Positions 7,296 to 15,453 are shown, counted from the stretch's first letter. The stretch: 29,217 nt of DNA from Stenotrophomonas sp. (GCA_003525885.1 DQIG01000346.1:1-29217), one strand, 5' to 3'. Numbers and translations: made by a program. The notes: a model not told the origin generated them from the sequence alone.

Positions 7296-7306
7296 GCGCT
7301 GGTACG

Positions 7307-7336
7307 AAAACGCCGCCCAATGGGCGGCGTTTTTTG
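7307..7336 (+). terminator. Intrinsic terminator after the thiolase gene
   Basis: Perfect 12-bp stem (7307-7318 and 7322-7333) with an AAT loop and six T from 7330. The A run on the other side could also serve hemY from the opposite strand, so it may work in both directions. Confidence 0.87.
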
Positions 7337-7344
7337 TTGCTCCG

Positions 7345-7368
7345 GTGGGTGCCGACCGTTGGTCGGCA
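7345..7368. repeat. SMAG-like palindromic element (variant)
   Basis: GTGGGTGCCGACCGTTGGTC-type hairpin (7-bp stem GCCGACC/GGTCGGC, loop GTT) between the terminator and the end of hemY. It has the same layout as the GTAG units with a different stem sequence. A sister copy with the same GGTGGGTGCC head is at 13765. Confidence 0.65.
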
Positions 7369-7372
7369 TGCT

Positions 7373-8668
7373 TCACGGCAACCGCGGGTTGCCGAATTCG
7401 TCGCGCTCTTCGTTGGCGTCATACACCGGCGGCTGCACCGCGATGGGCTGATCTTCCACAGTGGCACGCAGCGCAGTCTCGGCGCCGCGCACCAGTTCCA
7501 CACTGTCCTCGCCACGCTGCAGCCGCAGCGCATTGGCCAGGCACTGCGCGGCCAGCGCATGTTCGCCACGCTGCGCGAACAGTTCACCCAGCGCTTCCCA
7601 TGCCGGTGCCCCCGCGCCAGCGGCAATGGCCTCGTGCAGGAATGCATCGGCGGCATCCCATTGCTGTTGGCCCAGGGCCACGCGGCCCTGCGCCAGGCGC
7701 AGCGCGGCCGAGTCATCATGCACGTTGCGCCAGCGCGCCAGATTGGCTTGTCGCGTGGCCAGGCGCTCGGCCGGCAGGCGGCCATACAGCGCCACCAGTT
7801 CGTCGTCCCAGCGATGGTCCAGGGCCTGTTCCAGCGCCAGCAGCGCGGGCTCATCCCAGTCCAGGGCCACGGCGCGGCTGGCATAGGCGCCCACCACGTC
7901 CGGAGTGGGGCGCAGTGCCTTCGGCGTGGCTTCCCACTGTGCGGCCAGCGCGTTGACGTCGGCCGCTTCCAGCAGCGCCTGTGCGGCCAGGCGTGCTTCC
8001 AGCTCGCTGTTCGCGTCGGCCGGAAGCACCTTGCTCTGGCGCAGCGCACCCAGCTGGCCATACGCTTCGTGGGCGCGGCCGGCCTGTGCCAGCGCTTCGG
8101 TGCGCAGCCACAAGCCGCGCGGCGGCAGCGGCTGGATTGCCGCTACGTCCAGTGCGTTGATCGCATCTACCGGCAGATCGCGCGCCAGCAGCTGTTCGGC
8201 GCGCAGCAGCGCCTGCAGGGTGGCATCGCTTTCGCCCAGACGCTGCAGCAGCGCCTCTCCGGCGGGGCCATCGGCCCGCGCCTGCGCGCTGCGCACGGCA
8301 TTGGCCAACGCCACCGCGCTCACTTCCGGATCCTTGGCGGCACCGTCCAGCAGTTTTTCCGCACGCTGCCACTGGCCATGCTCATAGGCCTGCAGGCCGT
8401 CGATCAGGCGCACCCGGCCCTGCTTGCGGCGGTAGCGGCCCCAGGCACGGAACGGCGCGGCGATCAGGCTCCACAGCAGCCACAGCACCAGCACCGTGAT
8501 CACCGCCAGCAGCGCCACCTTCGGCAGGTTGCTGTGGTAGTCGTAGCCGCCGTAGCGCAGGGTCACTTCGCCGAAGCGGTTCAGGTCATCGGCGCCGAGC
8601 CATTGCGCGGCGACCACGCCGATGGCCACGGCCAGCAACAGTACGACCAGGGATTGCAGGGGTTTCAT
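7373..8668 (-). CDS. hemY: HemY-type membrane TPR protein (heme biosynthesis operon)
   Basis: 431 aa. Proteobacterial HemY is an inner-membrane protein with tetratricopeptide helices, conserved beside hemC/hemD/hemX. Its exact role in protoporphyrin metabolism is not settled, and it is unrelated to the Bacillus oxidase of the same name. Two N-terminal membrane helices (about 4-22 and 50-70), the HemY_N signature NRFGEVTLRYGGYDYHSNL..., the basic loop WGRYRRKQGRVRLIDGLQAYEHGQWQRAEKLL and then Ala/Leu-rich helical repeats to the end are visible. It starts 6 bases after the hemX stop, with GGAGG inside the end of hemX, so it is translationally linked to it. Confidence 0.93.
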   Translation of the reverse strand: MKPLQSLVVLLLAVAIGVVAAQWLGADDLNRFGEVTLRYGGYDYHSNLPKVALLAVITVLVLWLLWSLIAAPFRAWGRYRRKQGRVRLIDGLQAYEHGQWQRAEKLLDGAAKDPEVSAVALANAVRSAQARADGPAGEALLQRLGESDATLQALLRAEQLLARDLPVDAINALDVAAIQPLPPRGLWLRTEALAQAGRAHEAYGQLGALRQSKVLPADANSELEARLAAQALLEAADVNALAAQWEATPKALRPTPDVVGAYASRAVALDWDEPALLALEQALDHRWDDELVALYGRLPAERLATRQANLARWRNVHDDSAALRLAQGRVALGQQQWDAADAFLHEAIAAGAGAPAWEALGELFAQRGEHALAAQCLANALRLQRGEDSVELVRGAETALRATVEDQPIAVQPPVYDANEERDEFGNPRLP

Positions 8669-8674
8669 GCGGGC

Positions 8675-9652
8675 TTACCTCCGGTCGGTCTGGGTGCGCA
8701 GTTGCTGCAGGGTGCTGCCAAGAACAGCGTCGTTGGCCTGCAGCGGAAGTTCGCGCAAGGCCTTCAGTTCAGCACGTTGTGCGCGCAGGGCCGGTGAATC
8801 TGGCCAGCGCCGCTGTGCCCAGTGCTCCACGCGGTCCAATGCGGTGTTGCGGCCCGCGCGGTCGCCGCGCTCGATTGCGGCACGTGCCAGTGTCAGTTCC
8901 AGCTGCAGCGCATCGTCGGCGTTGCGCCGCTCGGCGGCGGTCAGCGGGCCGTTCTGGCGGCTCGGGGTGATGTCCACGAACGGCGCGAGCGTGGCTTGCC
9001 ACCAGGGCTTGGCGGTGCTGCTGCCGGTCGTGCCGGTGATCTGCGAGGGCAGGCCCTGCAGCGCCCGGGCCACGGCATCCAGACGCTGCAGCGATTGCAC
9101 GCGCGGGCCGGTGCCGAGCGCATCCAGTGCCTCGCGCTCCTGCACCAGCGCCTGGCGCAGGTTCAGGCCATCAGTGTCGGGCAGTTCGGCCAGCGCGGTG
9201 GCCGCCTGTGCATACAGGCGGCGTGCGCCGTCCACGTCGTCGGCGTAGTTCAGGCGTTGCGCGGCCTGGGTCAGCAGCAGCTCGGCCTCGTCGCGCTGCA
9301 CCGCCTGGCGGCCCTGGTTGGCGCTGTCAGCCAGCTTGGCCAGGTTCTCCTCCAGCAACGCGCTGCGCTGTGAGAGTCCCAGCATCTCGTCGCGCAGCAC
9401 GCGGTTGGTGGCCGCCGCGTCCTGCAGGCGCTGGCTGCTGGCGCGCTGGTCACGGCGCAGCGCGTCCAGCGTAGCCTCCAGGCCCTGCAGCTGCACGGCC
9501 GTGGTCTGTGCCTGCGCTTCCTGTTCGTGCAGTTGCTGCTGCCAGACGTACCAGCCGGCATAGCCGCCCGCACCGAGCACGACCACAGCGGCCAGCGGCA
9601 ACAGCCAACGCACGGGTCGATGGGGTGGGGGAGCGGGCGGAGTGTCGTTCAT
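8675..9652 (-). CDS. hemX: HemX-type protein (uroporphyrinogen-III C-methyltransferase family annotation)
   Basis: 325 aa. A proline-rich cytoplasmic tip (PPAPPPHRPVRW), one membrane helix (about 15-37), a coiled coil (about 40-125) and an Ala/Leu-rich helical C-terminal domain are visible. Databases often label this family as a methyltransferase, but no SAM-binding methyltransferase domain is visible, so the enzymatic label is doubtful here. It lies between hemD and hemY on the same strand. AAGGAAG stands before the ATG at 9652. The 104-base gap to hemD shows no terminator. Confidence 0.9.
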   Translation of the reverse strand: MNDTPPAPPPHRPVRWLLPLAAVVVLGAGGYAGWYVWQQQLHEQEAQAQTTAVQLQGLEATLDALRRDQRASSQRLQDAAATNRVLRDEMLGLSQRSALLEENLAKLADSANQGRQAVQRDEAELLLTQAAQRLNYADDVDGARRLYAQAATALAELPDTDGLNLRQALVQEREALDALGTGPRVQSLQRLDAVARALQGLPSQITGTTGSSTAKPWWQATLAPFVDITPSRQNGPLTAAERRNADDALQLELTLARAAIERGDRAGRNTALDRVEHWAQRRWPDSPALRAQRAELKALRELPLQANDAVLGSTLQQLRTQTDRR

Positions 9653-9756
9653 CGGGCTTCCTTGTCGGCAGCGTCGCCGGTCGGGTGCCGGCAGGCCGCG
9701 TTGTGCACAGCATCACTGTTGCCGGCGACAGCGGCAAGCGTGATCCGCGTCCCTGT

Positions 9757-10566
9757 TCAGGTCGCTGCCGGGGCGGTGAGCGTGGCGTGTGCAGCGGCTA
9801 CCAGCTGCGCAGCGGTAGGGCCGGCGCTGCGCGTGATGCGCTGCAGGCCGAGTGCCTGCGCCTGTTCGCCGAGGCGGTCACTGGCGACCACCACGTGAGC
9901 ACATGCCCGCAGGCGCTGCTGTCCGGCCGGCGGAAGCTGCTGCCAGAAATGCTGCAGCGCTTCGCCACTGCTCACGGCCAGCACCCACGGCTGTGCTGAA
10001 TGCGCCAATCGAGCCAGCGTGCGCGGGGGCAGGCGCAGCAGGCGACGCTGGTAGACGTCGGCGCGTTCAATGATCGCGCCCGCCGCCTGCAGCTGCGTAG
10101 CGATCAGGCCACGCCCGCCGGGCGCGGTCACCAGGCCGATGCGCAGGCCCTGCACGTCGGCCAGCACCGGCAGCGCGAGCAGCCCCTCGCTGTCCATCCG
10201 CTGCGGCGCATGCACCTCGCCGACGCCCAGTGCCTGCAGCGCACGCGCAGTGCCTTCGCCCACGGTCAGCCACGGGCTGCACTGCGCATCGGCCAGCGGC
10301 AGCAGCGATGCCGCCGCGGCAACGGCGGCCGGGCTGGTGAACACCACCCGATCGCAGTTCAGCGCGCGTTGCAGCTGGCGCACCACTGGCGTGCCATGCA
10401 AGCGCCGCAGGCGCCAGGGCGCCAGGGCCAGGACATTCCCGCCCAGCCCAGCAACGGCGCGGCGCAGCGCCACGTTCTGGCCCTGCGGCCGCAGCGAGAT
10501 CAGGGTCCAGCGCGCGCCGGAACGGGTGGCGCCAGTGGGTATCGTATGGTCGACCATTGCCTGCAT
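9757..10566 (-). CDS. hemD: Uroporphyrinogen-III synthase HemD
   Basis: 269 aa. It cyclises hydroxymethylbilane with inversion of ring D to give uroporphyrinogen III in heme and siroheme synthesis. The fold is recognisable from SLRPQGQN near the start, VVFTSPAAVAAAASLLPLA, LTVGEGTARALQALGV, MDSEGLLALPVL, LVTAPGGRGLIATQLQAAGAIIERADVYQRR and AVSSGEALQHFWQ. HemD sequences diverge strongly, so assignment rests on these blocks plus hemX and hemY next to it. AAGGG lies 8 bases before ATG 10566; ATG 10557 is an alternative three codons in. HemC is not in the window. The start faces the thioesterase gene across 35 bases. Confidence 0.93.
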   Translation of the reverse strand: MQAMVDHTIPTGATRSGARWTLISLRPQGQNVALRRAVAGLGGNVLALAPWRLRRLHGTPVVRQLQRALNCDRVVFTSPAAVAAAASLLPLADAQCSPWLTVGEGTARALQALGVGEVHAPQRMDSEGLLALPVLADVQGLRIGLVTAPGGRGLIATQLQAAGAIIERADVYQRRLLRLPPRTLARLAHSAQPWVLAVSSGEALQHFWQQLPPAGQQRLRACAHVVVASDRLGEQAQALGLQRITRSAGPTAAQLVAAAHATLTAPAAT

Positions 10567-10601
10567 TATGCGGGCCCTTCGTTGTCGTGGTCGCTGCTCC
10601 G

Positions 10602-11069
10602 ATGTCCGTTGATGCCCTGACTTCTTCGTTGGCCGCCCTGCAGGATGTGCTGGACTGCATGCCGGCGGTGCGCGCCATGCAGATCCGCCTCGATGGTTAT
10701 GCCGATGGCGTGCTGCGCATCACCGCGCCGCTGGCTGCCAACGTCAACGACAAGGGCAACGCCTTCGGCGGCAGCCTGGCCTCGGTGCTGACCCTGTCCG
10801 GCTGGGCCCTGGTGAGCCTGCGCCTGCGCCTGGCTGGCCACGATGCCGAGGTCTACGTGGCCGACAGCAACCTGCGCTACCTGGCGCCGGTCTACGAAGA
10901 CCTGCATGCCCACGCCGAAGCGGCCGAAGCCACCGGCTGGGACGCCTTCCTGAATACCTTCCGGCAGCGCCGCAAGGCCCGCATCAGCATCATCGCCACC
11001 CAGCCCGGTGCCGATGGCAAGCCCGCCGCCGAGTTCAGCGGTCGCTTTGTTGCCTTCGCCAAAGGGTAG
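10602..11069 (+). CDS. Putative hot-dog thioesterase (YiiD C-terminal type)
   Basis: 155 aa. The sequence MQIRLDGYADGVLRITAPLAANVNDKGNAFGGSLASVLTLSGWALVSLRL and VYVADSNLRYLAPV fits the short YiiD C-terminal thioesterase-like family, with the N/D-K-G-x-A-F-G-G-S-L helix typical of hot-dog thioesterases. The substrate is unknown, probably an acyl-CoA or acyl-ACP. ATG 10602 is chosen since the upstream start at 10557 overlaps the hemD start region. It diverges from hemD and is followed 32 bases on by a small secreted protein. Confidence 0.82.
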   Translation: MSVDALTSSLAALQDVLDCMPAVRAMQIRLDGYADGVLRITAPLAANVNDKGNAFGGSLASVLTLSGWALVSLRLRLAGHDAEVYVADSNLRYLAPVYEDLHAHAEAAEATGWDAFLNTFRQRRKARISIIATQPGADGKPAAEFSGRFVAFAKG

Positions 11070-11101
11070 GATGGCAGGCTGACGTTCTGGGGAAACCACC
11101 G

Positions 11102-11527
11102 ATGCGCCGCCTCATCCAGTTCCTGATGTGTTCCCTGCTGCTGGTCAGCGCCGTGGCTTCGGCCGACGACCTCAGCCGCAAACAGCGCAAGCTGCTGGAA
11201 GAGACCCAGGTTGCCTATGGCGCCACCATCCGCTGGGGCAGCATGGACGATGCCATCGGCTATCTCGACCCCAAGCTGCGCAAGGAAAAGCCGCCGACCG
11301 AGTTCGAGCTCAACCGTTACGCGCAGCTGCGCGTGTCCTCCTACCGCGAGCGCAGCAGCGCCTCGCTGGACGGCGGCCTGGTCGAGCGACGGGTCGAAAT
11401 CGGGGTGATCAACCAGAACACCCAGGCCGAGCGCACCGTGGTCGTGGTCGAGCGCTGGCGCTGGGACCCCGAGGCCAAGCGCTGGTGGCAGACCGCCGGC
11501 CTGCCGGACCTGTGGAAGGGACAGTGA
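11102..11527 (+). CDS. Small secreted hypothetical protein
   Basis: 141 aa with a clear signal peptide (MRRLIQFLMCSLLLVSAVASA, cleavage before DD at residue 22). The mature part is charged and shows an NTF2-like flavour: an N-terminal helix (LSRKQRKLLEETQVAYGATIRWGSMDDAIGYL), then alternating strands ending VVVVERWRWDPEAKRWWQTAGLPDLWKGQ. I do not recognise a named family. It follows the thioesterase gene on the same strand and precedes the rhodanese gene by 57 bases. Confidence 0.8.
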   Translation: MRRLIQFLMCSLLLVSAVASADDLSRKQRKLLEETQVAYGATIRWGSMDDAIGYLDPKLRKEKPPTEFELNRYAQLRVSSYRERSSASLDGGLVERRVEIGVINQNTQAERTVVVVERWRWDPEAKRWWQTAGLPDLWKGQ

Positions 11528-11584
11528 CGGGCCGCGTCCGGCTTGTGCGACAATCGGCGCCCGCTTAATCGACCCGTGACCTGA

Positions 11585-12022
11585 GTGAATTACGAAGAGT
11601 TGCTGGCCTTTGCAGGCCGAAACCCGATGCTGTCCGCGGCCCTGGTCGGCCTGACCGTGGCCATCATCGTCACCGAGATCCGCCGCCTGTTCCGGGGCTT
11701 CAAGGGCATCAAGCCCGCCGAACTGACCCAGCTGATCAACGCGGGCGGCACGGTGGTGGTCGACCTGTCGGCCAGCGGTGACTTCGAGAAGGGCCACATC
11801 GCCGGCAGCCGCAATGCCCAGGCCAGTGCCTTCGGCCCGGAAAACAAGCTGGTGGCCAATGCCAGGCAGTCGCCGGTGGTGCTGGTGTGCCGCAGCGGCA
11901 ACGCTTCGGAAACCGCCGCCAAGGCGCTGAAGAAGGCCGGTTTCGAGAAGGTCTACGTGCTCGACGGCGGCATTCCCGCCTGGCAGCAGGCCGAACTGCC
12001 GCTGGTCAAGGGCCGCAACTGA
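11585..12022 (+). CDS. Membrane-anchored rhodanese-like sulfurtransferase
   Basis: 145 aa from a GTG start. One N-terminal membrane helix (about 16-31, LSAALVGLTVAIIVTE) is followed by a rhodanese domain (about 45-140) with the catalytic loop VCRSGNASETAA (C102) and GHIAGSRN. Rhodaneses move sulfane sulfur through a cysteine persulfide. It sits directly before secB and gpsA, an order seen widely in gammaproteobacteria (YibN-SecB-GpsA). The protein closely resembles E. coli YibN in layout. Confidence 0.92.
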   Translation: MNYEELLAFAGRNPMLSAALVGLTVAIIVTEIRRLFRGFKGIKPAELTQLINAGGTVVVDLSASGDFEKGHIAGSRNAQASAFGPENKLVANARQSPVVLVCRSGNASETAAKALKKAGFEKVYVLDGGIPAWQQAELPLVKGRN

Positions 12023-12033
12023 TTGTCGCAGGT

Positions 12034-12067
12034 GGCGGATCCGGCCTTGTATGGGCCTGATTCCGCC
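12034..12067 (+). other. Hairpin between rhodanese and secB
   Basis: The arms GGCGGA (12034-12039) and TCCGCC (12062-12067) enclose a second GGCC/GGCC pairing. No T run follows, so it is not an intrinsic terminator. It may stabilise or process the mRNA ahead of secB. Confidence 0.35.
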
Positions 12068-12121
12068 CCCATCGCAGTAATTCGACCCTCGTTTTCATTG
12101 CATTCATTGGAGTTACTGGAA

Positions 12122-12640
12122 ATGTCCGAAGAGATCACCAACGGCGCCGCTGCGCCGGTCGATGCCGCTACCGGCCCCGCTTTCACCGTCGAGAAGATCT
12201 ACGTCAAGGACGTCTCCTTCGAGTCGCCGAACGCCCCGACCATCTTCAATGACCAGGTGCAGCCGGAGCTGCAGCTGAACCTGAACCAGCAGGTGCAGCG
12301 CCTGGGTGAGAACGCCTTCGAAGTCGTGCTGGCCGTGACCCTGACCTGCCAGGCCGGTGAGCGCACCGCCTACGTGGCCGAAGTGAAGCAGGCCGGCGTG
12401 TTCGGTCTGGTCGGCCTGGACCCGCAGTCGATCGACGTGCTGCTCGGCACCCAGTGCCCGAACATCCTGTTCCCGTACGTGCGACAGCTGATCAGCGACC
12501 TGATCCAGGCCGGTGGCTTCCCGCCGTTCTTCCTGCAGCCGATCAACTTCGAAGGCCTGTACGCAGAAACCCTGCGCCAGCGCCAGGAGCAGGGCGACGC
12601 ACCGTCGCTGGCTGACTCCGAGCCGGCCGGCAACGCCTGA
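12122..12640 (+). CDS. secB: Protein-export chaperone SecB
   Basis: 172 aa. SecB is a cytoplasmic tetrameric chaperone that holds presecretory proteins unfolded and hands them to SecA. The conserved core FTVEKIYVKDVSFESPNAPTIF, VVLAVTLTCQ, the QAGVFGLVGL segment, CPNILFPYVRQLISDLIQAGGFPPFFLQPINFEGLY and an acidic C-terminal tail are all present. ATG 12122 has GGAG upstream (TTGGAGTTACTGGAA). gpsA follows 20 bases later. Confidence 0.98.
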   Translation: MSEEITNGAAAPVDAATGPAFTVEKIYVKDVSFESPNAPTIFNDQVQPELQLNLNQQVQRLGENAFEVVLAVTLTCQAGERTAYVAEVKQAGVFGLVGLDPQSIDVLLGTQCPNILFPYVRQLISDLIQAGGFPPFFLQPINFEGLYAETLRQRQEQGDAPSLADSEPAGNA

Positions 12641-12660
12641 TCCCTGCTGCGACGTCACGG

Positions 12661-13686
12661 ATGAGCACTCCCGCTGACAAGATCGCCGTGCTCGGTGCCG
12701 GTTCCTGGGGAACCGCGCTGGCCAGCCTGCTCGCACGGCACGGTCACCCGACCGTGCTGTGGGGGCGCGACGCTGCCGTGGTCGAAGCCATCGACCAGCG
12801 CCACGAGAACCCGCGTTACCTGCCGGGCATCCCGTTGCCGGACAGCCTGCGTGCCACTACCGACCTGGCGTCGGCGGTGGAGGGCGCGGCCTGGATCCTG
12901 GTGGTGACCCCGTCGCACGCCTTCGGTGAAACCGTGCGTGCGCTGGCGCCGCTGCGCCCGGCCGGTGCCGGCGTGGCCTGGGCCACCAAGGGCTTTGAAC
13001 CCGGTTCGGGCCGCTTCCTGCATGAAGTGGCACGCGAAGTGCTGGGCGAGGACGTGCCGCTGGCCGTCGTCACCGGGCCGTCGTTCGCCAAGGAAGTGAC
13101 CCAGGGCCTGCCGACCGCGATCACCGTGCATGGCGACGTGCCCGAGTTCGCGCAGACGGTGGCTGAGGCGATGCATGGCCCGGCGTTCCGCGCTTACACC
13201 GGCGACGACATGGTCGGTGCCGAGCTGGGTGGCGCGATGAAGAACGTGCTGGCCGTGGCCACCGGCGTGGCCGATGGCATGCAGCTGGGCCTCAACGCCC
13301 GTGCCGGCCTGATTACCCGTGGCCTCAACGAGATGCTGCGCCTGGCCGCTGCGATCGGCGCCAAGCCGGAAACGCTGATGGGCCTGGCGGGCCTGGGCGA
13401 TCTGGTGCTGACCTGCACCGGCGACCTGTCGCGCAACCGCCGCCTGGGCCTGGCCCTGGGCCGTGGCCAGACGCTGCAGGATGCCGTGCGCGAAATCGGC
13501 CAGGTGGTCGAGTCGGTGCAGACCGCCGACGAAGTGATGCGACAGGCGCGCCGTCATGGCATCGACCTGCCGATCTCCGACCGCGTGCGTGCCGTGCTGC
13601 ACGGCGAGCAGACACCGGAAGAAGGACTGCGCGCATTGCTGGCGCGGGAACAGAAACCGGAGTACCCGGACACGCTGTTCAAGTGA
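12661..13686 (+). CDS. gpsA: NAD(P)-dependent glycerol-3-phosphate dehydrogenase GpsA
   Basis: 341 aa, standard length. It reduces dihydroxyacetone phosphate to sn-glycerol-3-phosphate for phospholipid synthesis. The dinucleotide-binding motif VLGAGSWGTALASLLARHGH (residues 10-29), the VTGPSFAKEV block, GGAMKNVLAVATGVADGMQLGLNARAGLITRGLNEM with the catalytic Lys, and GLAGLGDLVLTCTGDLSRNRRLG are all present. It follows secB and ends at a terminator five bases after the stop. Confidence 0.98.
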   Translation: MSTPADKIAVLGAGSWGTALASLLARHGHPTVLWGRDAAVVEAIDQRHENPRYLPGIPLPDSLRATTDLASAVEGAAWILVVTPSHAFGETVRALAPLRPAGAGVAWATKGFEPGSGRFLHEVAREVLGEDVPLAVVTGPSFAKEVTQGLPTAITVHGDVPEFAQTVAEAMHGPAFRAYTGDDMVGAELGGAMKNVLAVATGVADGMQLGLNARAGLITRGLNEMLRLAAAIGAKPETLMGLAGLGDLVLTCTGDLSRNRRLGLALGRGQTLQDAVREIGQVVESVQTADEVMRQARRHGIDLPISDRVRAVLHGEQTPEEGLRALLAREQKPEYPDTLFK

Positions 13687-13689
13687 ATC

Positions 13690-13722
13690 GAAAAACCCCG
13701 GCCACGCGCCGGGTTTTTTCAT
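13690..13722 (+). terminator. Intrinsic terminator of the secB-gpsA operon
   Basis: AAAAACCCCGGCC, ACGC and GCCGGGTTTTTT form an A-rich 5' arm, a GC stem and six T, starting a few bases after the gpsA stop. Confidence 0.88.
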
Positions 13723-13764
13723 CAGGGAGTACCCCATTCGGGTGCCGGACCGGAGACAGGCTTT

Positions 13765-13788
13765 GGTGGGTGCCAAGCTTGCTTGGCA
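13765..13788. repeat. SMAG-like palindromic element (variant)
   Basis: GGTGGGTGCCAAGCTTGCTTGG-type hairpin (stem GCCAAGC/GCTTGGC) between the gpsA terminator and the next convergent gene. It has the same head as the element at 7345 with a different stem, as in the SMAG/REP subfamilies. Confidence 0.6.
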
Positions 13789-13802
13789 TCACGCGCGCCC
13801 GA

Positions 13803-14276
13803 TCACCTTGCCCGTGGCGGCGCGTTGGTGTTGTCCATGTCCGAGAAGATCACCCACGGCCCATCCCCCTCACGCTTCAGCGTGAGCGTGAACTTGCCGG
13901 TATCGCCCACGTTGTTGCCGTAACTGTAGGCACCGATGATGTAACCCGTGTTTTCTTCCACGGCGTAGGCCAGTGCACGCAACCGCAACGGGCTGCTGCC
14001 CTGGCCGGCATACGCGGCCTCGATCGCGCTGCGGCCGCGCACCGGCGGCTGGTTGCTCTGCAGCACAAAGCCATCTTCGGCGAACAGCGCAGCCAGTGCC
14101 TTGGCATCACCGGTGCGCCACGCCTGCTCGTAGTCGCGCAGTACGCGATCCAGCGGTGCGGGCAGGGGGGTATCGAGCAGGCGCGCAGGCGTTGAGCCTT
14201 CAGCTCCGAACGCCATTGCGGGCGTTGCCAGCAGCAGGGCACTGCAGAAGATCATGGCGAGTGGTGTACGGCGCAT
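13803..14276 (-). CDS. Secreted DUF4440/SnoaL-like protein
   Basis: 157 aa. A signal peptide (MRRTPLAMIFCSALLLATPAMAFGA) precedes an NTF2-fold domain: VLRDYEQAWRTGDAKALAALFAEDGFVLQSNQPPVRGRSAIEAAYAG..., then IIGAYSYGNNVGDTGKFTLTLKREGDGPWVIFSDMDN. This is the DUF4440 pattern; such periplasmic proteins have no agreed function. ATG 14276 is chosen for the signal peptide. A frame open to 14792 would run antisense into the next gene. It diverges from the lipoprotein gene at 14391. Confidence 0.85.
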   Translation of the reverse strand: MRRTPLAMIFCSALLLATPAMAFGAEGSTPARLLDTPLPAPLDRVLRDYEQAWRTGDAKALAALFAEDGFVLQSNQPPVRGRSAIEAAYAGQGSSPLRLRALAYAVEENTGYIIGAYSYGNNVGDTGKFTLTLKREGDGPWVIFSDMDNTNAPPRAR

Positions 14277-14390
14277 GCGTCCGGCTCCAGGCGATGACGG
14301 GAAGCTACGGACGCATCCTAGCGCGGTGCTGGTTAGAATCACGCGGCCGCCGATTCGGCGGACGCAGCGCAGAACAGTCAAGGACACGGA

Positions 14391-15065
14391 ATGAAGATGC
14401 GAATCACAGGGATGGCGATGATGGCCGCGCTGCTGGCAGCCTGCGGGCAGGCACCGGATAAGACCGCCGAGACCGCGCCTGCGGCGCCGCCAGCGCCGAC
14501 CACCGAAGCACCGGCCGCCACGGCCACCGTGGTCGAGAAGGAACCGTCCATCGAAGAAGGCGTGGACCCCTCGGTGTGGGACAACGAAGGCGAACCGGAA
14601 GACCCGAGTGCAGGCGGCGAACTGACCTGCGCGGACAATCCGCTGGCGACCCACTTCTTCACCCTGGTCGGCGGCAACACCGTGGACGACTGCGGCCGTA
14701 AGGACCCGAAGGTGCTGGCGGCCTTCAACACCCTGATGAAGGGCACTGCGGCAGCCGAAGCCAGCGACAAGGAGATTCCCTCGCTGCGCCAACGCCTGTT
14801 GAGCGGACCCAGTGGGCCCGGCGAGCTACTGGTGCTGCAGGGCGAGCCATGGTGGTTCTACACCGCCTGCCAGGCCCACGACTGCCCCGGCACCGCGTTG
14901 GCGATGCTGTATTCGCCGACGGAAGCGAAGTTGGTCGGCCGTCTTACCGCGCGCTGCCGTGTGTGGTGGCTGGGCGAGCCGACGGCGGAACAACGTGCGC
15001 AGATCGAACAGCGCCAGCCACTGCAGGATGCCGCGTTGAAGGAAGACAGCGCGCTCTGCGAGTGA
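14391..15065 (+). CDS. Lipoprotein with Ivy-like (lysozyme inhibitor) C-terminal domain
   Basis: 224 aa. The lipobox LLAAC places the lipidated Cys at residue 18. A Pro/Ala/Thr/Glu linker runs to about residue 75. The C-terminal domain contains GELLVLQGEPWWFYTACQAHDCPGTALAMLYSPTEAKLVGRL. The CxxHDC loop (C160-C165) followed by a beta strand and an LxGxL-like segment matches the CKPHDC loop with which Ivy inhibits C-type lysozyme; this is family knowledge, and the match is by eye. If correct, it protects the cell wall from host lysozyme or controls the cell's own lytic transglycosylases. Two further Cys pairs may form disulfides. Confidence 0.7.
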   Translation: MKMRITGMAMMAALLAACGQAPDKTAETAPAAPPAPTTEAPAATATVVEKEPSIEEGVDPSVWDNEGEPEDPSAGGELTCADNPLATHFFTLVGGNTVDDCGRKDPKVLAAFNTLMKGTAAAEASDKEIPSLRQRLLSGPSGPGELLVLQGEPWWFYTACQAHDCPGTALAMLYSPTEAKLVGRLTARCRVWWLGEPTAEQRAQIEQRQPLQDAALKEDSALCE

Positions 15066-15078
15066 TGTGGCGCCGGCG

Positions 15079-15453
15079 TCACCCGTCCGGCCGCATGCGC
15101 GCGCTGGCCTGTGAGTTCATCGTCAGGCACGCCATGATCAGCCCTTCCATTACCCGGTCGCCCACGTACTCGGCCTCCGTGCCGTTCTGGCGCACGCGTT
15201 CGGCCGCCAGCAGCAGCTCCAGCGTCACGCGCTGGCTCGCCAGTGCGCAGTCCGCATCGCCCAGCGCCATGCGGCGGCCAGGCATCTGGTGACGCTCGGG
15301 CCAGGGCTGGCCATCGGCGGCCGCACCTTTGCCGATGCGGTGAAGCGTGGCGATGAAGGCATTCGGATCGGTCGCAGGCGCGTGCTCTGGCGACTCACCG
15401 GCACTGGCGGGTGAGTGATGCGGATGCAGGCGGGGGAAGTCCGGTGTGGTCAT
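15079..15453 (-). CDS. Small orphan protein, function unknown
   Basis: 124 aa, cytoplasmic. A polar, His/Pro-rich N-terminus (TTPDFPRLHPHHSPASAGESPEHAP) precedes a helical C-terminus (CALASQRVTLELLLAAERVRQNGTEAEYVGDRVMEGLIMACLTMNSQASARM). The layout recalls the small DUF6124/DUF3077-type proteins of pseudomonads, but I cannot confirm membership. It is convergent with the lipoprotein gene (13 bases between stops) and is preceded by an unusually long, strongly structured leader, described separately. The upstream frame stays open far beyond this ATG, so the start is a choice based on codon use. Confidence 0.65.
   Translation of the reverse strand: MTTPDFPRLHPHHSPASAGESPEHAPATDPNAFIATLHRIGKGAAADGQPWPERHQMPGRRMALGDADCALASQRVTLELLLAAERVRQNGTEAEYVGDRVMEGLIMACLTMNSQASARMRPDG

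Noticed and set aside
7334..8797. 487-codon plus-strand open frame
   Set aside because: Antisense to hemY and part of hemX, Gln/Arg/His-rich low-complexity translation; a shadow frame.
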